Below are positions 1 through 5,869 of a stretch of DNA of 7,950 nucleotides, piece after piece. How positions within the stretch are numbered: position 1 is the first letter of the stretch; the number at the start of each line of letters is the position of its first letter. This stretch comes from Promethearchaeota archaeon (GTDB lineage Archaea; Asgardarchaeota; Lokiarchaeia; Sigynarchaeales; SOKP01). The translations under genes and the position numbers were made by a program. The notes below the pieces were generated by a model, which saw only the letters and a list, made by a program, of their open reading frames with translations, searched no databases and had not been told where the DNA came from. The stretch is from the NCBI GenBank assembly GCA_016839845.1, contig JAEOTL010000210.1, forward strand, positions 1-7,950. Reading direction: 5' to 3'.

Positions 1-145
1 ATACTATAACGGGACTTCCTGTTCCTTCAGCAATCCACCAAATTATAACAAATTGGATAATAGAAGAACCTAATAGTGAAATTAGTTGACCTCCCCAAAA
101 AAATAAATAGTTCTTAAAAGTGCGGTTAGTCGCAGATGGTTCCAT
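1..145 (-). CDS. MFS transporter, N-terminal fragment (runs off left edge)
   Basis: The minus strand from the ATG at 145-143 is open to the window edge and encodes 48 residues. They begin with a short polar stretch (MEPSATNRTFKNY) followed by a hydrophobic helix carrying FFWGGQLISLLGSSIIQFVI and then IIWWIAEGTGSPVIV. The 'GQ-x-(I/V)-S-x-(L/I)-G-(S/T)-x-(I/L)' pattern at the start of the first transmembrane helix, followed by W-W and a T-G-S segment, is the usual N-terminus of MFS_3-like drug or metabolite exporters. Substrate cannot be told from this piece. An in-frame TGA about 27 bases upstream and no other Met codon between favour this ATG. No Shine-Dalgarno sequence is visible. The gene lies downstream of the acyl-CoA ligase on the same strand, but 106 bases and a T-rich terminator-like stretch separate them, so it is probably transcribed on its own. 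The body of the protein lies outside the window. Confidence 0.8.
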   Translation of the reverse strand, partial: MEPSATNRTFKNYLFFWGGQLISLLGSSIIQFVIIWWIAEGTGSPVIV

Positions 146-182
146 AAATGAATAATATGTATATTTACTTCAAAAGTTTATG

Positions 183-214
183 AATTACATATCCAAATAG
201 TAATAGGTGTAATT
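183..214. repeat. Inverted repeat upstream of the MFS gene
   Basis: AATTACA at 183-189 is repeated in inverted form as TGTAATT at 208-214, a perfect 7-bp match. If the TAT at 190-192 is bulged, CC (193-194) also pairs with GG (206-207), giving a 9-bp arm around an 11-base loop. It lies 38 bases upstream of the MFS start, where an operator for an exporter gene or a leader hairpin could sit. The arms are short and A/T-rich, so chance is a real alternative. Confidence 0.3.
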
Positions 215-221
215 TAATTAG

Positions 222-246
222 AAAAATTATAAAAAATTAAAAAAAA
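222..246 (-). terminator. Oligo-T terminator after the acyl-CoA ligase
   Basis: Read on the minus strand, the ligase stop codon is followed within about 6 bases by T8 (246-239), T6 (236-231) and T5 (226-222), with no GC hairpin. Closely spaced T-runs just past the stop are how archaeal RNA polymerase usually terminates. Background A/T richness lowers confidence. Confidence 0.5.
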
Positions 247-251
247 GATGA

Positions 252-2027
252 TTATTTCTTATATAATGGATCAGCTTCTTGGAGGATACGTCTCTGAACT
301 TTTCCAAGGATATTCTTGGGTATCTCTTCCACAAATTCAATCATTGCTGGGCATTTCCATTTCGTCATGTTTTGTTCGGTCCAAGCAATTAATTGTGCTT
401 CAGTTATTTTACCTACAAATTCGGGTTCCAATGCGACCCAAGCTTTTGTAATTTCACCAAGTTTCCCTTTTGGATCAGGAAGTCCTGCCACAGCAGCTTC
501 CGATACGGCTTCATTACTCATAAGCATTGTCTCAACTTCAGCGGGAAATACTGAATGACCTGCTACTTTGATTAATTGCTTCTTTCTATCTCTGAGAGCG
601 ACAGTTCCATCTTCATTCATAAAACCAATATCTCCCGTAAGTAGCCACGTTCTCCCATCCCAAGTTTTTAGAGTATCAGCTGTCTCCTCAGGCTGTCCTA
701 AGTATCCTTTCATTACTTGAGGTCCGCATACACAAAGCTCACCTGTGTGCTCTTCGCCATACCTTGAACCTTCAGATCCGTTTGCTATTGGCCCTTTTTC
801 AAATTCATTCGCATCAAAAATGCCCCAGTCAGTGCCAGGGAAAGGCATACCAATGGTTCCGATGGGGCTTTCACCGAATAAATTACCTGCACTTACGACC
901 GGACTTGCTTCAGAGAGTCCATAACCCTCAACTATATTACCACCAGTATTTTTTTCGAATGCATCTCGAACAGGTGCATGTAGAGGTCCCGCTCCTGAAA
1001 TGGAAAGTCTCAATTTGCCCATTAATTCTGGAAATTTATCAAGATGAGGATAATCTGCGATTCGTTTAAAAAGGATTTCTGCCCCTGCGTAAAATAATCC
1101 TTTAGGCGCAGGAAAATGGGTAATTTCTTTCAAGAAATCTCCTGTTTGACCAGCGGAAGGTGGTCTTGGTAATAACATCATCCATCCACCTAATGCTATT
1201 GCTACATTCATGACTGCTGTCATCGCAAACGAGTGGAACAAAGGTAATACTCCAATATCCCCTACTCCTGGGTCTTCTCCTCCAACCCATAACATGGCCT
1301 GAGTTGCATTCGAAACCAAGTTAAAATGGGTTAGAATCGTAGCTTTGGGAACTCCTGTAGTCCCACCAGTCATGATATATGTCGCGGTATGCTGTGTTGG
1401 ATCAAAGTCAACTTTTGGAAGATCTGGTTCTGTTTTAAGGAGATCTGAGAACTTTATTGCACTTGGGAAACCAACTTTACCTTTAGGAATTTTTCCAATT
1501 AGTTTTCCTAATGCTTTTTTAATTCCCGATAGTCCTGATGCTAAGTCTGCTACGTTTGTGTAAATCACTATCTCAACAATAGTCCTATCGATAATCGGTT
1601 CTGCAAGTTCTTCGTATAACGCATCAAGGGTGATTAAAACTGTTGCCCCTGTCAATCTAAGATGATGTAAAACCTCCAATGGTTTGTAAGTTGGGTTTAT
1701 TCCAGTTGCAATAGCCCCTAACTTTGCTGTGGCGTAAAAACTTAGAACGTATTGAAAACTGTTAGGCATTAAGAAAGCCACTACATCTCCTTTCTTTACA
1801 CCTAGCTTATGGAGGGATGTTGCTAAGGAATCCATGATTTGCCCCGCTTCTTCGTAAGTTATCCACGTTTCCAAAAACCACATCATATTATCATTAGCAT
1901 ACTTCTTTCTCTGTCGTTCAAAAAACTCTCCTAATGAAATATTTTCAAACTCATAGTTCTTCGGCGTGTCTTTTGGCCACCACTTTTTAAACCAAGCTTT
2001 ATTTTCATCTACTTGCCAATCTGCCAT
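252..2027 (-). CDS. FadD-like fatty-acyl-CoA ligase (AMP-forming)
   Basis: A 591-residue member of the ANL adenylating superfamily, predicted to activate a carboxylic acid, probably a medium- or long-chain fatty acid, to acyl-AMP and then acyl-CoA in the cytoplasm. All core motifs are present: the phosphate-binding loop TGGTTGVPK (220-228), the adenine-contacting GYGLSEASP (368-376), TGD with the ribose-binding Asp (464-466), the hinge and C-domain entry DRKKQLIKVAGHSVFP (480-495), and the adenylation lysine K576 in NILGKVQRR. Length and the FadD-style 'FP-x-E-V-E' after the hinge fit acyl-CoA ligases rather than acetyl-CoA synthetase, which is longer. No signal peptide or membrane helix is evident. 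The start is well fixed: an in-frame TGA lies 7-9 bases before the ATG, and only a weak GTGA could serve as ribosome site. No beta-oxidation gene is adjacent in the window. The chain length preferred is unknown. The sampled G+C (42-47%) is higher than in the tRNA-dihydrouridine synthase gene here. Confidence 0.9.
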   Translation of the reverse strand: MADWQVDENKAWFKKWWPKDTPKNYEFENISLGEFFERQRKKYANDNMMWFLETWITYEEAGQIMDSLATSLHKLGVKKGDVVAFLMPNSFQYVLSFYATAKLGAIATGINPTYKPLEVLHHLRLTGATVLITLDALYEELAEPIIDRTIVEIVIYTNVADLASGLSGIKKALGKLIGKIPKGKVGFPSAIKFSDLLKTEPDLPKVDFDPTQHTATYIMTGGTTGVPKATILTHFNLVSNATQAMLWVGGEDPGVGDIGVLPLFHSFAMTAVMNVAIALGGWMMLLPRPPSAGQTGDFLKEITHFPAPKGLFYAGAEILFKRIADYPHLDKFPELMGKLRLSISGAGPLHAPVRDAFEKNTGGNIVEGYGLSEASPVVSAGNLFGESPIGTIGMPFPGTDWGIFDANEFEKGPIANGSEGSRYGEEHTGELCVCGPQVMKGYLGQPEETADTLKTWDGRTWLLTGDIGFMNEDGTVALRDRKKQLIKVAGHSVFPAEVETMLMSNEAVSEAAVAGLPDPKGKLGEITKAWVALEPEFVGKITEAQLIAWTEQNMTKWKCPAMIEFVEEIPKNILGKVQRRILQEADPLYKK

Positions 2028-2235
2028 ATTTATTCACTTTTTTTTATAAATTGGATGAAAAAAAATTAGTATTTTGAATATTAAGTAAAATTAGCTTAAA
2101 TTTATAAAGTTTATAAAAAATAATGCATCGAGTTGGAACCAAAGTTTTGACGTTAACAATTTATAATAAAAAAAAATAAAAGAGACAAATAATTCGAAAT
2201 ACTAGGAAATTAATTAAAATATTCATGTGTAAAAT
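2028..2235. promoter_or_regulatory. Divergent promoter region with TTTATAAA boxes
   Basis: This 208-base gene-free stretch separates the ligase (leftward) from the zinc-knuckle gene (rightward). It contains three copies of the palindromic TATA-like octamer TTTATAAA at 2043-2050, 2101-2108 and 2110-2117; the last two are in tandem one base apart. For the ligase, the 2101-2117 pair would place transcription start about 50 bases before the ATG; the 2043-2050 copy seems slightly too close. For the rightward gene, the A/T block at 2207-2220 is near the position expected for a leaderless or very short-leader transcript. A less A/T-rich patch at 2124-2152 holds TTGG-AA-CCAA and may be a factor site. 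I see no ORF or RNA gene in it. Confidence 0.45.
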
Positions 2236-2604
2236 ATGCCTTGCATTCATGGTTTAGAAGAAGAAAATTGTCCTACTTGCCGGATTTTAAAATCTACTCT
2301 ACCCACAAAAGGATTCGTGGAGCAAAAAAGCCAATTACCCGAAATAGGAAATTTATTTTTTAAAAAGAATCGAAGCTTGGATGAAAATGTTAAGAAGGAA
2401 ATTCTTCAAGGTAGACCAGACTTAACTCCAGATTCGCTAAACCGAATTCCCCAACCTCGATTCATTAATGATCTACCTCGATTTGAAAACCACTTATTCC
2501 AAGAGAGGATTAAAGAGTTAGATATAACGAAAGAAGATATGTTTGGGATATCCAAAAAAATAGTTCTAGAAAAGCCCAATTTAAGATTCAAAAAGGACGA
2601 GTAA
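2236..2604 (+). CDS. Small zinc-knuckle protein, function unknown
   Basis: A 122-residue soluble protein I do not recognise as a named family. The N-terminus has C3-x-H5-x6-C12-x2-C15 (CIHG...CPTC), a compact CHCC arrangement that very likely binds one zinc ion. The rest is charged and proline-containing, without membrane segments. It has short internal echoes: KKEILQGRPDL (53-63) resembles KKIVLEKPNLR (107-117), and PRF occurs at 74-76 and 81-83, suggesting repeated linear motifs or small helices. The ATG is fixed by an in-frame TAA four bases upstream. There is no Shine-Dalgarno sequence, so translation may be leaderless. It is divergent from the acyl-CoA ligase and is followed after 125 bases by the hydrolase gene on the same strand, so neither neighbour suggests a role. 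The intact frame, the metal motif and the clean start argue that it is a real gene. Zinc binding is inference; a role as adaptor or nucleic-acid-binding protein would be a guess. Confidence 0.75.
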   Translation: MPCIHGLEEENCPTCRILKSTLPTKGFVEQKSQLPEIGNLFFKKNRSLDENVKKEILQGRPDLTPDSLNRIPQPRFINDLPRFENHLFQERIKELDITKEDMFGISKKIVLEKPNLRFKKDE

Positions 2605-2656
2605 AATTAATTTCTCGGCTTCATATTCTTATTGTACATAATTTGCTAGTTTTAAG

Positions 2657-2689
2657 TTATTATTATAAGGCATTAAATCATAATAATAA
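2657..2689. repeat. 10-bp perfect inverted repeat (A/T only)
   Basis: TTATTATTAT at 2657-2666 and ATAATAATAA at 2680-2689 are exact inverted copies around a 13-base loop that contains GGC. The element lies between the zinc-knuckle stop and the hydrolase ribosome site. It could be a factor-binding site or a weak terminator stem, but simple TTA/TAA triplet repeats in A/T-rich spacer produce such matches easily. Confidence 0.3.
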
Positions 2690-2718
2690 ATTATAATTAT
2701 ATCTTCAAAATAATGAAA

Positions 2719-2724
2719 AGGTGA
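2719..2724 (+). promoter_or_regulatory. Shine-Dalgarno site deciding the hydrolase start
   Basis: AGGTGA matches the archaeal anti-Shine-Dalgarno complement (GGAGGTGATC). It is followed after 5 bases by TTG at 2730. The upstream GTG candidate (2721-2723) lies inside the site and could not be served by it. This is the only convincing Shine-Dalgarno sequence in the window. Confidence 0.6.
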
Positions 2725-2729
2725 ATCTA

Positions 2730-3383
2730 TTGGGAGAAGATTATCAACTTCAAATTGAATGGTTAGGACACGCAGCCTTTAGAGTTAAAACTGGAAGTGG
2801 AAGAGTTATATATTTGGATCCTTATCAGATTAAGGATGGTGAGGAGAAAGCCGATATTATCGTCTCAAGCCACTCACACTTCGATCATTTTAATTCGGAG
2901 TCGATCAAGAAGCTAATGAAGGATGATACGATTGTACTTGGTCCAGAAAGTATAGCAAGTAATTTGAAGGAATTTAATGGTCAAGCAATTAAATTGGGTG
3001 ACTCGTTTGATTACAAGGATCTTTCAATTGAGCTTATACCTTCATATAACATTAAGAAGCCAAACCACCCTAAAGCAAGCGGATGGGCTGGAACAATTGT
3101 AAGATCTGGTGGTAAAAGTGTTTACCATGCTGGTGATACTGAACGGATTCCTGAAATGAAAGAGTTAGCCTCCAAGGACATTACAGTAGCCTTATTACCA
3201 TGTGGAGGTACATATACAATGGATTTTGATGAATCTACCGATTGTGCTGTAGATATTCAACCGGAGATTGCAGTACCGATGCATAATTGGGATAAGGATT
3301 TAAATGAATTTAAAGAACTTTTGAATAAAAAAGATCCAAATATTAAAGTTGAAATACTAACGGATAAATCGCTAAAGGTATAA
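2730..3383 (+). CDS. UPF0173/UlaG-like metal-dependent hydrolase (MBL fold)
   Basis: A 217-residue cytoplasmic protein of the metallo-beta-lactamase fold, COG2220/UPF0173 type. Numbering from the TTG start: the WLGHAAF opening (H14) and the YLDPY strand are followed by the metal-binding H48-x-H50-x-D52-H53 (SHSHFDHF), then HAGDT (133-137) with metal-bridging Asp136, the family signature GGTYTM (159-164) and the final metal ligand H185 in VPMHNW. The whole set is present, so an active di-metal hydrolase is expected. The substrate is unknown; relatives include L-ascorbate-6-phosphate lactonase UlaG and many uncharacterised proteins. A GTG nine bases upstream would give 220 residues, but it overlaps the Shine-Dalgarno sequence, so TTG is preferred. 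It is followed by T-runs suggesting termination, and glucan phosphorylase starts 155 bases later with its own TATA box, so co-transcription is not indicated. Confidence 0.88.
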   Translation: MGEDYQLQIEWLGHAAFRVKTGSGRVIYLDPYQIKDGEEKADIIVSSHSHFDHFNSESIKKLMKDDTIVLGPESIASNLKEFNGQAIKLGDSFDYKDLSIELIPSYNIKKPNHPKASGWAGTIVRSGGKSVYHAGDTERIPEMKELASKDITVALLPCGGTYTMDFDESTDCAVDIQPEIAVPMHNWDKDLNEFKELLNKKDPNIKVEILTDKSLKV

Positions 3384-3396
3384 ATTCTAAATCTCG

Positions 3397-3446
3397 TTTT
3401 TTCTTTTTTTAATCTGTTAGAACTTATTTATTCCTTTCATTTTTTT
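3397..3446 (+). terminator. Oligo-T terminator after the hydrolase gene
   Basis: Thirteen bases past the stop lies T6-C-T7 (3397-3410), followed by a second run of seven T (3440-3446). There is no GC hairpin. Paired U-runs at this position fit archaeal intrinsic termination and separate this gene from the phosphorylase downstream. Confidence 0.55.
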
Positions 3447-3462
3447 ATTAAGATAATATTTT

Positions 3463-3474
3463 AAACCATGGTTT
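3463..3474. promoter_or_regulatory. Palindrome abutting the phosphorylase promoter, possible operator
   Basis: AAACCATGGTTT is a perfect 12-bp palindrome. It extends imperfectly (TTAAACC opposite GGTTTTTAA, two unpaired T). It ends 10 bases before the TATATAAAA box, the place where archaeal activators or repressors commonly bind next to the BRE. The CCATGG core stands out from the A/T-rich surroundings. Regulator unknown; function is inferred from position only. Confidence 0.35.
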
Positions 3475-3484
3475 TTAAGATTAA

Positions 3485-3493
3485 TATATAAAA
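3485..3493 (+). promoter_or_regulatory. TATA box for the glucan phosphorylase gene
   Basis: TATATAAAA, preceded by the purine-rich AAGA (3477-3480) as a possible BRE. A start about 25 bases downstream gives a leader of roughly 20-25 bases before the ATG at 3539. No Shine-Dalgarno sequence follows. Confidence 0.5.
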
Positions 3494-3538
3494 TTGCATA
3501 TTTAGCACATTAAAAGAATTTAAAGCATTTGATTTAAT

Positions 3539-5269
3539 ATGGAAGTTGACGAGGAACTAAAGAATAACACCACCGTGGCGTATATTTCCATGGAGATTGG
3601 TGTCGATAGTAACATTCCAACCTATAGTGGAGGTTTAGGCATATTATCGGGAGATACGATACGATCAGCAGCAGATTTGGAACTACCTATGGTGGGTATA
3701 TGCTTATGTTATAGTTCGGGATATTTCTACCAGTTTTTTAATGAATTTGGTGAACAAAAAGAAAAGGAAATTGAATGGAATTTTTTCTACGAGTTTGAAA
3801 GAATTCCCAATCCTATTACAGTGAAAATAGAGGATAAGGATGTGAAGGTTTCCGCATGGCAATACAACGTAATTGGCCAATCAGGTCATGTTTTACCCAT
3901 TTACCTTCTAACTACTGATGTTGAGGGAAACGAGGACTGGATGAAGAATATGACAGGATCACTTTATGATTCTACATCACGATGGAACCGGATTGTTCAA
4001 GAGATGATTTTAGGAATCGGAGGTGTAAAACTTTTAAAATCCTTGGGCTATAATAATATCAAGACATATCACCTTAATGAAGGCCATGGATCTTTTGCAA
4101 TGGTGGAACTATATAATATTGAGAAGAACATCGAAAAGGTAAGAGAAAAAGTGGTCTTTACAACGCATACTCCTGTCCCGGCGGGCCATGATCGTTTTGA
4201 CAAGGAACTTATCGATAAAGTATTTGAGGATAGATTACCGTCCGAAATTAGAAAGCTTGCGGATGATAATGGAAGATTTAATATGACTCATCTTGGGATG
4301 GCACTTTCGCGGTATAGAAATGGAGTAGCTAAAAAGCATGGGGATATCTCTAGAAAAATGTTCCCGCAATATGAAATAGATTATATTACCAATGGTGTTC
4401 ATTTACCCTTTTGGATCTCTAAGCCATTTCGAAAAATGTTTAGCAAAAAGTGGCCAAATTGGCGAGCCAACCCTTCAATTCTGCAGAATGCTATAGAGAT
4501 TGATGATCTCGACCTCTATGATGCACATATTGAAAATAAATTCAATTTGATAAGTTATCAGATAGGACATTCTTGGAACTTATTGGATGAAGAGATGATA
4601 ACGATTGGTTTCGCGAGAAGATTTGCAACTTATAAGCGAGCAACCTTAATTTTCCATGATATTGATAGATTGGGAAAAATTGCTAAGGGTCAACTCCAGT
4701 TCATTTTTGCTGGTAAAGCACATCCCAAGGATCAAATGGGAAAAGATTATATCAAAAAAATTCATGAAATGAGTCAATATCTATATGACAATCATGGGGT
4801 GAAAGTAGTAATGATTGAGAATTATAATATGGATCTTTCCCATATGCTAGTATCTGGAGTAGATATTTGGTTAAACACTCCTGAAAGGTATCGTGAAGCA
4901 AGCGGTACTAGCGGAATGAAAGCTGCTTTAAACGGTGTATTGAATTTTAGTGTACAAGATGGGTGGTGGTTAGAAGCAATAAAGCGACAACCCAATGCAG
5001 GATGGGCAATCGGACCTGATGATTCTAATCCCGATGATCCAGGTGTGTCAAATGATTGGGATATTGACTCCGCTGCGATCTATGATACATTCGAAAATGA
5101 GATTATCCCTACCTATATGAACCATGATGAGTGGCTTTTCAAGATGAAAAGTGCTATTTCTTTAGCTGCGTATTTCAATACACATCGTATGATTGAAGAA
5201 TACGCAGAGAAGGCATATAAACTTAAAAAACAGAAGCCATGGAAGTTTGAAGGAGAATCTTTGTTCTAA
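3539..5269 (+). CDS. glgP: Alpha-glucan phosphorylase (GT35), short archaeal form
   Basis: Predicted PLP-dependent phosphorylase that releases glucose-1-phosphate from the non-reducing ends of glycogen- or maltodextrin-type alpha-1,4-glucans in the cytoplasm. At 576 residues it belongs to the divergent TIGR02094-like branch and lacks the extra N-terminal domain of the ~800-residue relatives. The sequence opens directly with the catalytic N-domain: VAYISMEIG (13-21), YSGGLGILSGD (29-39), HLNEGHGSF (178-186), TTHTPVPAGHDRF (208-220) and ITNGVHLPFW (283-292). The C-domain has GFARRFATYKRA (357-368), with basic residues expected to bind phosphate, AGKAHPKD (391-398), and EASGTSGMKAALNG (453-466), where K461 should hold PLP. 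All key residues are present. The start is fixed by an in-frame TGA (3530-3532). It has its own TATA box and an adjacent palindrome. No glycogen synthase or debranching gene lies in the window. Its stop overlaps the stop of the opposite gene by 4 bases. Confidence 0.92.
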   Translation: MEVDEELKNNTTVAYISMEIGVDSNIPTYSGGLGILSGDTIRSAADLELPMVGICLCYSSGYFYQFFNEFGEQKEKEIEWNFFYEFERIPNPITVKIEDKDVKVSAWQYNVIGQSGHVLPIYLLTTDVEGNEDWMKNMTGSLYDSTSRWNRIVQEMILGIGGVKLLKSLGYNNIKTYHLNEGHGSFAMVELYNIEKNIEKVREKVVFTTHTPVPAGHDRFDKELIDKVFEDRLPSEIRKLADDNGRFNMTHLGMALSRYRNGVAKKHGDISRKMFPQYEIDYITNGVHLPFWISKPFRKMFSKKWPNWRANPSILQNAIEIDDLDLYDAHIENKFNLISYQIGHSWNLLDEEMITIGFARRFATYKRATLIFHDIDRLGKIAKGQLQFIFAGKAHPKDQMGKDYIKKIHEMSQYLYDNHGVKVVMIENYNMDLSHMLVSGVDIWLNTPERYREASGTSGMKAALNGVLNFSVQDGWWLEAIKRQPNAGWAIGPDDSNPDDPGVSNDWDIDSAAIYDTFENEIIPTYMNHDEWLFKMKSAISLAAYFNTHRMIEEYAEKAYKLKKQKPWKFEGESLF

Positions 5270-5763
5270 CACCCAATAATCTTCAATGAACGGATTTTAA
5301 TAAAATCCTCAAATCCCTTTTTATCGAAATAGTGTTCTAATACTTGGGTTAAAAGATCCTCCATAATTTCTATCCCCTTATCCAAACCTTTCATATCTCG
5401 AGCTAAAAGTAATAAGTAAGTAGAAGAAACACGCATATAGTAACACCCCTCGTTTAATTGAATATCAGAATTTTCTTGGATAATTTTATTTGTTTGCTCC
5501 ACAACCTTTGGAACTGTGAATAAAACCATCATAAAACTCTCTGTGTATTCCTCTTGTAAAAATGAATCTCTTATCGCCAGAGCTAATAGAGGATTTTTAG
5601 TATATGATTTAAATAAATATTGTAGTGGGGTGAGTGCTTTTCTGATTTTACTTTTATTATGGTAAAACACAAAATCCTCTGTTATATTAAGTGGATCCAC
5701 TTCAAGATAACTAATTTCTTGAGGTTGTTTTTTAAACTCAAATGTTTTAAGGTAGTTTGACAT
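5266..5763 (-). CDS. Unrecognised 165-residue protein, convergent with glgP
   Basis: I do not recognise this protein. From the ATG at 5763 it has 165 residues, looks soluble and mainly helical, and has no signal peptide, clear membrane helix or metal motif. Visible segments: a polar N-terminus, TPLQYLFKSYTKNPLLALAIRD (about 45-66, hydrophobic-amphipathic), FMMVLFTVPKVVEQTNKII (77-95), YYMRVSSTYLLLLARDMKGL (108-127) and a C-terminal helical stretch ending in a Cys. The spread of hydrophobic residues looks like a compact helical bundle or dimerising protein. A TTG at 5781 would add six residues, but it sits only a few bases from a TATA-like box, so the ATG is preferred. The stop codon overlaps the glgP stop by 4 bases, tail to tail, so the two transcripts must overlap. 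It is divergent from the dihydrouridine synthase gene with about 106 bases between starts. The long open frame, the TATA box at the right distance and natural amino-acid composition support a real gene. Confidence 0.7.
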   Translation of the reverse strand: MSNYLKTFEFKKQPQEISYLEVDPLNITEDFVFYHNKSKIRKALTPLQYLFKSYTKNPLLALAIRDSFLQEEYTESFMMVLFTVPKVVEQTNKIIQENSDIQLNEGCYYMRVSSTYLLLLARDMKGLDKGIEIMEDLLTQVLEHYFDKKGFEDFIKIRSLKIIGC

Positions 5764-5786
5764 TGTACGATAAGTAATCAATAGTG

Positions 5787-5799
5787 TTAATTAATTATA
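5787..5799 (-). promoter_or_regulatory. TATA-like box for the orphan gene
   Basis: On the minus strand TATAATTAATTAA spans positions -36 to -24 from the ATG at 5763, the spacing expected for leaderless transcription starting at or near the ATG. No Shine-Dalgarno sequence is present, which agrees. It lies in the 106-base divergent spacer shared with the dihydrouridine synthase gene; for that gene only a poor A/T element near 5836-5845 can be seen. Confidence 0.45.
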
Positions 5800-5869
5800 G
5801 ATAATTTGAATTATTAAAAAAATTTCATTGTTTTAGAAAATAAGAGAAAGTAAATCCCAAATAATTAAC

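Noticed and set aside
248..558. Two short plus-strand frames (67 and 80 codons) over the 3' end of the ligase gene
   Set aside because: They are antisense shadows of the conserved C-terminal domain, with no ribosome site and no recognisable protein features.
764..1069. Open frame of 101 codons on the plus strand inside the acyl-CoA ligase gene
   Set aside because: It lies entirely antisense to a gene with all ANL motifs. The translation has no domain character and its composition looks like a frame shadow.
2124..2152. Less A/T-rich patch that might be a small RNA or riboswitch
   Set aside because: It contains only a TTGG-AA-CCAA dyad with a 2-base loop and no stable stem, T-tract or recognisable aptamer pattern.
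2406..2591. 61-codon minus-strand frame inside the zinc-knuckle gene
   Set aside because: It lies wholly antisense to the better-supported plus-strand gene, with no promoter or motif of its own.
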